Shown: in pieces, positions 28,764-42,400 of the stretch
Layout of the letters: every line of letters starts with the position of its first letter
Position numbering within the stretch: position 1 is the stretch's first letter
Translations under genes and position numbers: made by a program
The notes under the pieces: model-generated
Seen by the model: only the letters and a program-made list of their open reading frames with translations
What the model was told of the DNA's origin: nothing
The model's database searches: none
Source of the DNA: Moringa oleifera
Lineage: Eukaryota > Streptophyta > Magnoliopsida > Brassicales > Moringaceae
Length of the DNA stretch: 64,000 bases
Assembly: GCA_021397835.1 (NCBI GenBank)
Contig: JAJFZO010000191.1
Coordinates: 5,001 to 69,000 of the forward strand
Direction: 5' to 3'

Positions 28764-29455
28764 GGTCTTGAACAGTTTAACCGCGAAGCGAACTGAAGAA
28801 CAATCGGCTATAAAATGGAAATGGAAGTCAGCATCTAATCTAAAGAGATAACAAAAAGGTTAACAGATAACAAGACTTCCAAGGTTCATAAAAAAACTTA
28901 CAATTTCCAAATGAAATCTAGTTTCAGTGATGTCATTCCAATAACAGTAGGCCCAGCCTGCAACACGTTTAGGTTAAGTAGTACCATGAGCACCACTTAT
29001 AAAAGACAACACTAATCTATCACAAGCAAAATGCAAGAAGATTAACAGAGTGAAGCACAAAACTCCGTCCCCTGCTCAGTGAAGTGAGCATGCGAATAAT
29101 TCAATTGACAGTTTAGCTCTGCTAATCACTGATCCAGTAGCATTCCCCCATGAGAAGGAAAAACTATCAAGCCGAACAGAAGTAAGGAGACGAAGGGAAG
29201 ATTGCTTAATTCAAGCGCAATAAGTTGCTTCTTGCAACGACAAATTTCAGAAAGAAGAAGAAGAAAAAGCGAACGGTAGGAAAGGAAGAAGAGGAGTGAA
29301 GAAGAGAACGCTTAACCTTGCAGCCCGAGAAGAAAGAAGGACAGATCTCGGAGGGGGTGGTTCCGGTTTTTAATGAGTAACTTCGCTCTCCGTGAAACAA
29401 AATCCACGGAATCTCTGAATCACTTTTTTAAGTCTTTTAACTTGCGAACGCGAAA
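28764..29455 (-). promoter_or_regulatory. 5' UTR of the SET-domain gene with a UTR intron
   Basis: Reading minus, a splice acceptor ttttatag precedes 28807, only 44 nt upstream of the ATG. A plausible donor CAAG/gttaag lies at 29317/29316. This suggests a non-coding first exon (about 29455-29317) and a 0.5-kb UTR intron. The short ORF at 29400-29206 (minus) spans this putative exon and is not considered coding. Confidence 0.45.
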
Positions 29456-31100
29456 GACATAGAGCAGACTTCGGTAATTTGCGCCTAAAACCGTAATTGA
29501 AACCTAATCCGGGGCCATGATTCTGTTCTATCGTTTGTTTAGTCATTAAATCGCGTGCGTAACACGATAATTTAGATTAAGGCTCCAGCCCAAACAAGAA
29601 TTTTTTGGACATAATCTATTTTATGACTGGGCCTTGACATCACATCCAACACACTGGCCAATGTTGGGGTAAATTCTTGTAATTTTTTAAAATTATAAAA
29701 CATAATTATATTTTATCAATTTAAAATTTTATTTTTTCTTTGTAGACATTATATCCAAAAATAATAATAAAAAACTAACTATCTAGTGAAATATATAGAA
29801 AGTAGAATATTTTATTTTCTACGAACTTCAAAATTTGTAAAAATTTGTTATTAATCTAATCGCAACAAGGCATCCAAACTACCTAAGGCTACTACTAAAC
29901 TAACAGGCATTAAGTACATTTCTTAAAATAATATTTTAGAAAAAATCTTGATTTGTAAAATTTATATGATTGATGCTTTTTTACTACGAACAGATCTGAC
30001 CGAAAAGTTAATTGTTGGAAATATATATATATATATATATGATCACTATAACAATTTTAAAAAGGAAAATGTCAATCCGACTGTGTCTTATGAATGTAGC
30101 AGTCTAGGTTTATAAAACATAGTAGCATAAAGTTACTCATTTGGAAAAGATAAATATGAAAAGGTGTTTCATGGGTGACGTTACTGCCAGAGCAATGCAA
30201 TCAATAAAATAAACAAACCAAACACAAATGTTAACAGTATAGTTATGTCGCCTCTGGTTCTTAAAAGGGACACATAATTAACTTTTTGATTTTACCTTTT
30301 CGATTCTCTTACGCCATTGCTATGTTGTCATTACTGTTGTTCATAAAAGACATGCATTTATACTATGATAAAGATGAAGATATTTAAAGTTTTAATTATA
30401 ATAATATTATTATTATTCACTGTAATTGTAAATGATAAGAAAGAATTGTCATTTTTCAGACAAATTACACAAGATTTATTGCTTGCAATTTGCAAAGTAA
30501 CTGAAAATATGCATGTAAATAATGAGTCATTCTTTGTTACTTTAGGTTGAAATCTTAATCAGCTTTTATAAAAACAGAAGAGCACACATATATGTACATA
30601 TATATAGCACATATATAGACTATTCATGTGATCTTTTACTTTCAAAGTCAGTGAGTTACGTTTTCAAAATTTAAGCATAAATGAATTCTAAAATCATATC
30701 TTTTACAAATAATTAAGTAAATATGTGATCTTCATTAAAATATTGTTAAAAATTCTCTAAAAATTTGTGAATCTAACTGGTAGAAAAGTTTAACTTAAAA
30801 ACCGATTTTAAAATCCTCTATGCAGACAGATCTTCCGGCTTCCACAAACACGCCTCACGATTACTTTGTCACCTCACCAAAATAAGAAGAAAGCGGTGTC
30901 TATTTTAATAAAAAAGAATTCTGATCGGAAAAGACTTCTGGTTCAATTTATCTACGAAGGGAATAAAAGGGCAAATACAATAGAAGAGGAACTGGACCCT
31001 GATTTTTTTAACGGGGAGGCTCAAAGCAAGAACTTTGGGTATCCAAGTCCATCCTATTGGCTAAACAATAAAAATAAATCCGGGTTATTTTTTCGTTCTT
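29456..31100. promoter_or_regulatory. Divergent intergenic region between the SET-domain gene and ATG4
   Basis: About 1.6 kb separates the two divergently transcribed genes. The region is AT-rich, with an (AT)n run at 30019-30040 and TATA-like tatatgtacatatatatag at 30586-30605. Plus-strand ORFs at 30365-30550 and 30866-31114 have no recognisable domain. A GC-richer patch near 31110-31215 is the likely ATG4 first exon. No RNA gene was recognised. Confidence 0.45.
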
Positions 31101-31109
31101 GTTCCCGTT

Positions 31110-33413
31110 CCTAAGTCTGGGGAATTGTGTTTCTGTCTTTACTCCTTATCTCATTCTCCAACGGAGCAAAAGCAGAGGCGAAGCCCCATAATCGTTGGAG
31201 CTATCCATCAATCAGGTAACTCCTCTATCTCTCTGTTTTCCCTTTTTCTGTTTGATGGTTATATGTTCTTCTTGATAGGCTTTGTATAATAAGAATTCAA
31301 CTTCTGTGAATGTGGTATCTCTAATTCTTTTTTATAAGGGGTTTTGTGGGCTATAACTGTATATGGATAATGATCCTTTTGCGAGTTTCTGTGGTTAACA
31401 GTATTATGGAAGGCAAAATTGCTGTTAAATGTATGTAACCCAGAAATAGTTATGATGCTTGCAGATCCTAAACCCACCTTTTCTTTTACCCTTAAATTTG
31501 GCTGTTTAATTTATAATTCGTTAATTATTTGCTTTTTTTTTTTTTCCTCTTTTGGCGGTTAGCTGATCATGCAGATGTCTTTTACTTGAACACTGTTTGA
31601 TCTTGCAATTTTTAGTTACCAATGTTTTAATTTAGCTTATTATTGAATACCCTCCCTCCAGTGGTCATCATATGCAGTTTGGTGGCTGTAAATGCTTGAA
31701 ATTTGATGCAAAGAAGGGTTCATTTTGTCTCTGTTCCATTTCTTTCTACAGAAGACACTCTCTCTCCACAAGGTTAGCTTGGACATGTTTTATTTTTATG
31801 GTTTGTTGGTGAATGCATGGGATTGAAGGGATAGCTTTGAGCTACCAATTCAGACAGTCTTAAGGTCAATTGGAGGCAGGGAACCAGGGGTCTGGCATGG
31901 AAAATGCTTAATTGGAAGAAATCTGCTTGGTTACTTCCTCGCTGTTCTCGATTGGATGTAAGTGGATGCCCTTGCCATCACTCTTATGATTTTGTCAAGG
32001 GATGCCACAAATAATGCTACCATCCTGGCATCTACAGAAATCTGTGAAATATGAATTGTCCGTGATGAAGAATGCTGTGAACATGGTGCAATTATATTGC
32101 CAAAGTCAAATTCTAGTATTAACATAAACTTAGACTTTATCAATGTGTATGTGAAAAAAAAGAGGCTTTGTTTGGTTTTTTTTATTTTTGTTTTTTATGA
32201 ATTAGAATTTCCTGATGAGTGGAGGAAGTTCCGCATGTATTTAACTATAACTATTCTTGTGTTTTGAAAGATGATGTGGCTACTATTAAAGGCATGGTTT
32301 GAGGAGAATAATTTATCGAAAAGTTAAACGAGCAAGAAGGGTGAGATCATGGTAATAAAAGGAGGGGTGAGGTGTGGAAAAGGTGCTAGAGATAGAAATG
32401 TAGGATTGGCTTTAGATGGAGCTACAACTTGAACTCTGAATTATTCATGTGGCATATTCCTGGTTCTCATGCCCAAAGTTTTCTAGACTATCATTTCCAT
32501 AGAGTTAAATCAGTTTTTAAGTTGGAGAGGGGATGTGATCTATGATTGTTGAAGTTTCACAACTATGGTAGCAGCTGTTGTATTTAACAGTACTTGCATA
32601 TTGTTAAATTTTATTTTAGGTTGCAAATGATTGCTTGGAGGAACAGTATTTTATGGGGCTGAATGTAAGTGGTTGGAGACAAATTGTTCTTGGTTAAATA
32701 ATATTTGTGTGGAGATTGAAATTTGCTGTTCCACTATCATTTGATTAACGAAGGTTGAGCCTAAGAACTGCATTCAGCCCATCCAATCTTTTCACGATTT
32801 GAGCTATGGCCTAAGGGAAAATTGTTCTGTGTTCTTGCACCTATATGTTGGTTATTTTTATTATTGTCAGTTCCAAATTATTCTAAAGTTACTTGGAACC
32901 TTCTAATGTTGGGAGAAGGATGTGTAGGGATTATGAGAATTCTGTGTACTACGTTAGATTAATGGTATGAATCTTGTCAATTTATATCGAGAAACCACTG
33001 CTCTGTATAGACATGAACATCAAATAGGTGTAAATGAAGCTGATTTAGTACGGTTTTATTGCATTATCCAATGAAACATACATTATGTATGCTGTCTTTG
33101 AACTTCAGTTATGCACTTCCTTTTTATATATCTCTTTACATCAGAAAGACTCGCCTTAAATCATTATAATCTGGTAGCTCTCTTATATATTGTATATCTA
33201 CATTTCCATAATCTTTTATGATGTTTGTCCAATGTTAATAGTTATTGTTTTGTCAAAAAAAAAAAAAATTTCTACTAAAAAAAAAAATTATTTTAGCTCG
33301 ACTCTTATTCACAACGTATTTATGTTCTATGTCCAGATTGCAGATAATTTTTCAATACATGGATTGCTTCTATGAGATGATTGTATTCCTCTAGGCTGCT
33401 TCATGTCTAGGTA
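31110..33413 (+). other. ATG4 5' UTR with a 2.1-kb leader intron
   Basis: A pyrimidine-rich, GC-richer leader at about 31110-31215 ends in a consensus donor (atcag/gtaact). The best acceptor upstream of the ATG4 start is gtccag at 33331-33336, giving a UTR exon that continues into the coding start at 33414. The intervening 2.1 kb has no coding pattern. The exact transcription start is inferred. Confidence 0.5.
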
Positions 33414-36400
33414 ATGAAGGGTTTCCGTGAAAAGGCTTCAAAATGCCCTTCAAAAAGTACAACTGATACCTTAAATAGATCTTCAGCATCTGTGGGTTCA
33501 GAGTCAGGATCTGGTGATATTAAGTTTTCCAAGGGTAACTTATGGTCAAGCTTCTTTGCATCTGCATTCTCAGTCTTTGAAACATATAGTGAGCCATCAG
33601 CTTGTGAAAAGAAGGCAGTTCATGCTAAACAAAATGGGTGGACAGCAGCTGTAAGGAGAGTTGTGGCTGGTGGTGCAATGAAGAGAATTCAAGAGCGTGT
33701 TTTAGGGCCAAGCAGGACTGGCATTTCTAGCACAACTAGTGACATATGGCTTCTCGGTGTGTGCTATAAAATTTCTCAGGATGAATCCTCGGCAGAAGCA
33801 CCTGCTGGTAATGGATTAGCCACATTTAAACAAGATTTTTCATCACGAATATTGATGACATATCGTAAAGGTTTGTATTATTGAAACTCATCCCTTGCAT
33901 ATAAATTTAAACTAGCACATTTGATTAGATTGGAAGAATGATTTTGATCTGTTCCTCTACAGGTTTTGACCCTATTGGAGATTCAAAGTTCACCAGTGAT
34001 GTGAACTGGGGTTGCATGCTTCGCAGCAGCCAGATGCTGATTGCTCAGGTATAAATTTCTCTCTTTGGAAAACATTTTTAGATAAGCAAACAATCTTTTG
34101 ATATGCAAATTGATCGATGGACAGATGATTTTTCTTTTCTTATTAATCTTTGTTTTAATTTAGTTAGTTAATAAGAATTGCCTTCTATTGTACAGGCATT
34201 GGTTGTCCATAGATTGGGGAGATCTTGGAGAAATCATGTTCACAAGGTAGGGTGAATGGTATTTACTGCAGTATTATGTTGATTTTCCATTCAACTGATT
34301 ACTTTCCCTCTTTAGATTCTGATTATGGTTGATCTTGATAGATTGACACAAATAAAGTTTCAGTTGCCAAACAAAAACTTTGTTCATGCTGCTACCATTC
34401 TAATTATGCAGCCTTTCGAACAAGAATACATTGAGATACTGCAACTTTTTGGTGATTCTGAGGCATCAGCTTTCTCCATCCACAATCTTGTTAAAGTTGG
34501 GAAGGCTTATGGCCTTGCTGCTGGGTCATGGGTCGGTCCATATGCCATGTGCCGCTCATGGGAGACACTTGCTCGCTGTAGAAGGGGCGGGACTGACCTT
34601 GAGTACCACTTGCTTCCCATGGCTGTTTATGTTGTTTCTGGCTGTGAAGATGGAGAGCGAGGTGGAGCTCCAGTTCTCTGCATTGAAGATGCCTCTAAAC
34701 ATTGTTTCGAGTTTTCAAAAGGTCAAGCTGACTGGACACCAATTCTTCTACTGGTTCCTCTGGTTCTTGGGCTTGAAAAAGTAAATCCCAGGTTGGTGAT
34801 ATTCTGAGTTTACTTGAATTGATGTGTGAGTATATAGCTCATTTTATTTTAATTTTAATTTTTGTTATATTTTATGGAATATGATCTTTGGTTAAGTCAA
34901 GCCTAAAAAATGAGGTACTTTATTCTTTTTCAAATTAGGGAAAGCTCTTGGTTTTTAACTTAAAAATGACACTTGCTTTTTAGTTTTTATGTAACTCAAT
35001 TATGTATAAGTAGTTGGAAATTATTTTAGTGGATTGTCTTGTATTACAATTAACATGAGCTTCATCAAACTGCCTACACAATTAGAGTGAGGAACTTTTA
35101 TTATCTGGCATTAATATGAGCTCCATCAGATTGTCTATACAATTAGAGAGAGGAAATCCATCAAGTGGAAATTGTTGGTTCTAGAAGGTCAAAGAACGTG
35201 ACCATGATACTGACCTATTAGAAAAGTTCTATGCCTAAAATGTTCATGATAATAAGACCATTGAAAGAATCAATCAAGATTCTTGAGTTATTTTATATTC
35301 CTCCATCAAAAGCTTGTTGAGAAAAGATTGTGTAAATGATTTCTCTTCAATTCCAAGATCTTAAGACTATTGTTTTGCTAGATATGAGTTTTTGAGAAAC
35401 TCTTTTGACTTCATTACACATTACCGCCCCTTTACTGTTCTTTGTAAAAGAGGACCAGAGATTTTGTAGCTTTGACTCCTGGGGATTACAAAGTAAGGAT
35501 GTGTGCTTGAGTTTTTTTCTCTTTTTATTTTCCTGCATCTTATGTTAGGAGATACGTTCATAATTTTGACCTTTAGAATCAATAATTTAAAAGACCTTGA
35601 AATGTATGCTTCATATGACCAAGAGACTTGATGTTAGAAGAATTTGTAGCCTAGTTGATTGGAGCTTTTAGACTTTGTTATTGAGAAGAGCAACTTGGGA
35701 CAATTTTTTTTTTCTTTCTTTACCTTCACTAATTTGTGTTTTCAAAAACAAGGAGACATAATTAATGTTTAGATTATTTCACTCACATGAGGTTGCCTCG
35801 ATGGTCTAGGGCAAATCTAAGATCAATCGTGATGCAGATAAGCATCCACCATGGAAGATTTATCAAAGGTGAAAATGTAGGAATCAATTAGTTACTAGTT
35901 CTTTTGTTTTTAAAATAAGGATTATTGAGATTATCTTTTAGTTTTGAGTGGTAGATAAGAGTTGACTTTGTAACTAACCTAGAATATAGCTAGGTTAGTT
36001 ATATTATTCAATTAGGATTAGGACTCTCTTTTCCTTATTCTCCCATCTCTTTCTTCTTCTCTACTTCTTCTTTGTTTCCCTTCTCCCCTAAACTCTTCTC
36101 TTCTTTTCCTTTTTCTCCTGTCCCGCATCAAGTGGCGTCTTTAGTGCCATCACACTCCCCTCCCCCCCCCCCTCCCCCCCAAAAAAAAGTTTGAATCTTG
36201 CATAATCGTTGCTTTGATTTTTATTTTTATTTATTATGTTCATCGGTAGAATTTTGAATTTAGTAGCTTAAATTTTTAATACTCGTAGCATCTGAAATTC
36301 TCTTTCTCATACCATGACTGTTAAAGAGCTTGAACAAGTTGTTCATAGAGTAGAGGATAGACAAACCTATAATGAGGAGGGAATGACTAAAACCAAAGGA

Positions 36401-39400
36401 AGGGCTAATGACCTTGAAACATGACTTAACCAACTCATTACCAACATCTAATAGTTTGTCAAATCGGTTAAGCTTCTTAGAGATGACTTCTATGCTACAT
36501 ACAAGGATCCTGGAAAGCTTCTAGTAGGTGAGTCAAGTAGTGAGCTAATGAATGTGCATAAACGTTTAGGAAATCTCGGTTGTGGACATGGGTTGTTGCC
36601 TACACCACCTAGACAGTTTTCTAGTACCAGTGATCCACAAATAGATGAACATCATTTTGAGGAAAGGTACTTTGAACCACCCCTCACATTAGACAATTCC
36701 ATAGAACCACAGGTAGATATCGTAATCAATAACGTTAGTACCTTTGGACCAACTTAGGTGTGATCAAGATGACGTAGTTGATATGTCTGGGAGAGTTAAT
36801 GTAAATGCCCCTGAGTTTGATGGTAGACTAGATCTTGAAGCTTTCATAGATTGGTTGTTTTGCATGGAAGATTATTTTAAGTGGTATCAAATGAACGATG
36901 CTCAACACATTCGTTTTACCAAGATGAAGTTAGTTGGATTTGCTAAGAGATACTAACATACAGTTCAACGTAATATTGAACGTCTAGGCCATCACCATAT
37001 TTCCCCATGGCATGAGATGAAGGAAAAGTTGAAAGAAAAATATTTGCCACCTTCATATAGGGATCAATTACTAGACTAACTACGTCATCTTGATCATACC
37101 TAAGTTGGTCCACCATGAAGAATGCTATCTATGTCATGCTAGAGGTCACATTGCCTCTCACTATCCACATCATACTCTAGCCCTACAAAATTTGGATGAG
37201 ACTATTGGTGAGGACAACAATGATCTTATTGCTATAACTCCATTAGAGGAACATGATTGCAAGAAACTTAAGACTTATAAGGATGACTCTTTCCTTAGCC
37301 AACTCTTAATAATGCACTGTATATTGTCTACCCCAATAGAATCTGATACTTGAAAGCGTACTAGTATCTTTAATACTTTTGTCACTCTTAAGAGGAAAGT
37401 TTGTAAGATAGTGATTGACGGAGGTAGTACCATGAATGTCATATCCAAAGCAGCCATTACTAGGTTTAACCTTACACCTGAGCCTCACTCCACCCCTTTA
37501 AGGTTGCCTGGGTGGATAAAACTTCCTTACTTATTAAGGAACGATACTTAGTGCCACTTAAGATTGGGTCATACTTTGAAAACCTTTATTGTGATGTCTT
37601 GCCTATGGATGTGGCACACATCTTACTGGGTCATCCTTGGTTATATGATCATGATATTAAACACTTCAGTTGCAATAACGCTCATATGTTTGCCCATGAT
37701 AGTAAGACCATTTTGCTCCAACCTGCCAAGCGCTTTTCTGGAAGCGGTTCTAAGGCTATCTCTTCTAGCACTAGTCCTAAAAAGAGGTTGCAACTGTTAC
37801 CCCATAAACAATTTGTGCGTGAAGGAATTAAGAGTGGTTTAGTTGTCGCCCTAGTCATTAAAGATAGTTTTCATCTTCCATTAGATACTAGCTTAGACCA
37901 AGATGGTGCTATTCTACCCATCATAGAAGCATTTAAGGACGTCATGCTTGATGAGCTCCCTAATGAGTTACCATCCTTGAGAGATATCCAGCATGCTATA
38001 GACCTAGTACTTGGTTCCCAGTTGCGCAATCTTCCACACTATAGGATGAACCCGACTGAGAGAACTAAGCTTAACAAACAAGTAAAGGATCTCCTAAAAG
38101 AGGGATTTGTTCGCCATAGCTTAAGCCCTTGTGTAGTTCCTGTTTTGTTGACCCCCAAGAAAGATGGATCTTGGAGGATGTGTATGGATAGTAGAGCCAT
38201 TAATAAAAACACTGTCAAATATAGGTTCTCTATCCCAAGGTTAGAAGATATGTTAGATGAATTGGGAGGAGCCTAAGTGTTCTCAAAGTTGGATCTCCGT
38301 AGTGGTTTTCATCAAATTAGGATTTGCCTCGATGATGAGTGGAAAATAGTTTTCAAAACTCAAGATGGATTTTATGAGTGGCTAGTCATGCCTGCCTTTT
38401 GGGATGTCTAATGCTCCTAGCACATTTATGAGAGTGATGACCCATGTTCTTCACTCTTTTATAGGTAAGTTCCTTATAGTTTATTTTGATGACATCTTGG
38501 TTTATTAATCCAAGGAACGACATCTAACACATTTTCGTCAAGTTCTAATGGCTCTTAGAGTAGCAAAATTGTACGCCAACCTTAAGAAGTACTCTTTTAT
38601 GCAATCTCAAGTACTTTTCTTAGGCTATGTTATTCACAAGATATTTTTGTTGATCTTGATAAAGTTAGAGCTATTAAAGATTGGCTTGTATCTAGGACTT
38701 TGACAGAAGTTCTTAGTTTTCATAGCTTAGCTTCTTTCTGTAGCCGGTTCATTAGAGCCTTTAGCACCATTATTGCCCCGATCATTGAATGTATGAAGAA
38801 AGGTGAGTTTCATTGGACCCCTGCCGCACAAAAAGCTCTCCTAGAAATCAAAGACAAGATGATGACCGCTCCACTTTTAAGGCATCTTGATCTATCCAAT
38901 GTTTTTAAGGTTACTTGTGATGCCTTGGGCGTAGGTATAGGTGGAGTTCTGAGTCAAGATGGTCACCCTATTGCATATTTAAGTGAAAAACTCAAATTAG
39001 GCCACGCAAAATTATTCCACTTATGATAAAGGATTTTATGCAATGGTTCAATCCCTTCGTCATTGGAGATATTACTTATTGCCAAAAGAGTTTTTGCTTT
39101 ACTCTGGTCATCAAGCCCTTTGTTATTTGAACTGTCAACGCTAACTAAGCGAAAGACATATCAAGTGGGTTGAATTCTTAAAAGAGTTCACTTTTGTCCT
39201 TAAACATCGAGCGGGGATAGATAATAAAACTGTCGATGCTCTCAGTCGATTATCCGTTATACTCCAATTTATGGAAAATCATGTTGTTGGTTTTGAATGC
39301 CTTAAAAATGAATTCTCCCATTGTCTTGATTTCGGTATTATTTAAGCCTTAGTTGAGAACATTTAGGGTTTTTTATCCAAGATGGTTATCTTTTTAGGGT

Positions 39401-42400
39401 TACTAGATTATGTATACCATGTACTTCTCTTAGGGATTTGCATGTTGGAGGGTTAGCCAGTCATTTTGGTAGAGATAAAACTGTCGCTCTAGTGGAAGAT
39501 AGGTTTTATTGGCCTTCTTTGAAGCGAGATGTAGATCAAATAGTATCTCAACGTCGCACCTCTCAATTAGGTAAAGCTAAAAGGCAGAACACTACATTAA
39601 ATACTCCTCTTCCTGTCCCACATGCTACTTGGCGTGACCTTAGCATGGATTTTGTCTTAGTATTACCCCGAACTGTTAGAGGCCATGACTCCATCCTTGT
39701 AGTAGTTGATTGTTTCTCCAAAGTGGCCAGTTTTATCCCATGCTTTAGGACTTAGAAGCTTCGCATGATGCTAAGCTATTTTTTAATGAAATTGTCACGC
39801 TACATGGCTTACGCTCTACTATAATGTTTGATCGGATGTTAAGTTCATTAGTTACTTTTGGAAGATGCTTTGGAAATTATTTGGAACCACTGTAAAATAC
39901 TCTTCTGCCTTTCACCCACAGACTAATGGTCAACAGAGGTGGTTAACCATAGTTTGGGAGACATCTTTAGGTGTTTAGTTGATGAGAAACCTAGTAGTTG
40001 GGATACCACTTTACCTACTATTGAGTTTGCCTATAGTAATTATGTCAATTGATCTACTGGCAAAAAACCTTTTTGAAATTGTTTATGGCTTGTCCCCAAA
40101 ACAACTCGTTGACCTTGTCAGGTTGCCTACTGACTACTGATATTCTGACTCAGCCATAGCTTTTGCAGACCATGTCCATAATTCACTTGTTGAGATTTGA
40201 CGAAAAATTGCTTTAAGTAACGAAAAATTATAAATTTTTTGTCGATGCACATCGTAGGCAAAAAGAATTCAAAATGGGTGATTATATAATGGTCCGTATC
40301 TCTCCTGAGTGTTTTCCTAAAAGCATTATAAAAAAAGCTTTATGCTCGATCCATCGGACCTTTCCTCATTATTTGTCGACTAGGATCCAATGCATATAAA
40401 CTTGATTTGCCTCCAAACTTATATATTAGTCCTATATTCAATGTGTCAGATTTGCTTATTTACTGAGGCACATTTGAGCCTCCAGTTTTCCCTTCTTCCA
40501 CGTTTGCAAGATCATCATCTCATGCTACACTATGTGTCCCAGCAACTACTGCTACACCAACGGACATGATTGTTAATGTTTTGGACGATGAATATGTGTC
40601 TTCCTTTGACGGTGTTATTCATCATTTTCTTGTACACTAGAAGGATCGACCATCTACTGATGATACTTGGATCACAGAGCAGGAATTTCGTCGACTTCAT
40701 CCTGCTCTTTTAGATTCCTATTTACAACATAACTTGCCGGAGCCGAGTTTTCTTCAACTCGGCGAATATGTGTCTTCCTTTGACGGTGTTATTCATCATT
40801 TTCTTGTACACTAGAAGGATCGACCATCTACTGATGATACTTGGATCACAGAGCAGGAATTTCGTCGACTTCATCCTGCTCTTTTAGATTCCTATTTACA
40901 ACATAACTTGCCGGAGCCGAGTTTTCTTCAACTCGGCGAGTATGGTGCAGACAAGCATCAACCATGGAAGACTTTGAAGAAGGCGAAAATATAGTAATTG
41001 TTTAGTTACTAGTTTTTTTATTTAAATTAGGATTATTGTGATTATCTTTTAGTTTTTATTAGTAAATAAGAGTTGACTTTGTAACTTACCTATAATATAA
41101 CTAGGTTAGTTATATTATTCAATTAGGATGAGGACTCTTTTCATTATTCTATTAGGACACATAGTTTATCTAGGATTTATAATTTGATTAGGAATATGCT
41201 GCATTGGCCTATAAATTGGCTACATGAGCTTGAAGTTGTTCAGACTTGAAGGAGAAATAAAGTGTTAGCTTTTAAGCTTTCTCTCTCTCCCTCACATTTC
41301 TCCCCCATTCTCTATTTTGCTATCTCTTTTCCCTATTCTTCCTTTGCCTTTTTCTTCTTCTCATCTTCTTTTTCTCTGTTTCCCTTCTCCCTTTAACTCT
41401 TCCCTTCTTCTCCCCTTTTCTCCTGTCCTTCATCAAATCGTGAACTAGGACGTCTTAGGTTTAGATTCTGCCCTGGAGATTAGGCTTATGTTTAGATTGG
41501 AGTTGCTCTTGTAGGCCGATGCATCATTCCCTAGGTTTACCTTGCAAAAGGTGGGTCCATTGGTTACCCTGTCTTACGTGTTGTTGATTACCCCAAAAAA
41601 AAAAAGAAACCTTTAGATTATGTCGGTGCCCATATAATGATATTTGGTTTGGCAGTAGTATAATTAGAAATCTTTGCATGCAAGTGATGCATAATTTTGA
41701 ACTAGTTGTCCTAAGAAATATTTAATTCTTAGAAAGCCATTTAGTTGTTCAGAATTAAATTGATGACATAGATATGAAATTGAACTTCTATCAATCAATT
41801 CAAAATTGAATGGTGTTATAGTGTCATGTTTGGTTGCAATAACATTATTGATTCCACTGGAATTTCCAAGTTTAGTTGAATGGAGTAATATCATGGGTTC
41901 TTTTTTTTTTTTTTTTGTTGGGGGGGGGGGGGGGGGGGGGGGGGAAGGGATCAGAAATAATGTCACTTTTATGTTAGCTATGAGGCACCAAGGGAGTGCC
42001 CCTCAATGTACAAAATGTTAGCTAGATCCTATCTAGGAGTGAGGACATCTATGAACTCTAAAAGGTCCTCCTCATTTACAACAAATTCTCCCATAATTTG
42101 AGAATATGAATCTATCTATTCCTTAACACATTAAGGGACGCTTTCATCCCTTCAAAAGCCCTCCTATTTCTTTCTTCCCACAAAAGCCAAAAAATAAGAA
42201 GCAAAATCAATGTAGTAGCTTTCTTCTTTGCCCTAGTTGTCCTTATCCCTCTCCAAGCACTCAATTCTGCTCGCACCAATCCCCATGTCACTAAAACTTG
42301 CCCCAACAAAAGCAACACACTCTCCCAAATCTCTCTAGACTATTTACACCAAAGCATTACATGATTCATAGTTTTTACTTGTTCTTTGCGTGAAAAGCAC

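Larger units (their letters stand above)
35830..41435 (+). mobile_element. Decayed Ty3/gypsy LTR retrotransposon in ATG4 intron 4
   Basis: The element is complete in outline. The 5' LTR is 35830-36130, the internal gag-pro-RT-RNaseH-integrase region is 36131-40942, and the 3' LTR is 40943-41435. It is flanked by the 5-bp target-site duplication AATCG (35825-35829 and 41436-41440). The LTRs start TG and end CA. The gene order with RT before integrase is that of Ty3/gypsy elements. A chromodomain-like module after the integrase suggests a chromovirus. All reading frames carry many stops and frameshifts, and the LTRs have diverged clearly, so the insertion is old and inactive. It lies in the same orientation as the host gene. 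Confidence 0.93.

Noticed and set aside
35050..35160. Two similar segments around catgagcttcatcaaactg
   Set aside because: A short imperfect tandem duplication in the ATG4 intron, too weak to support a named element.
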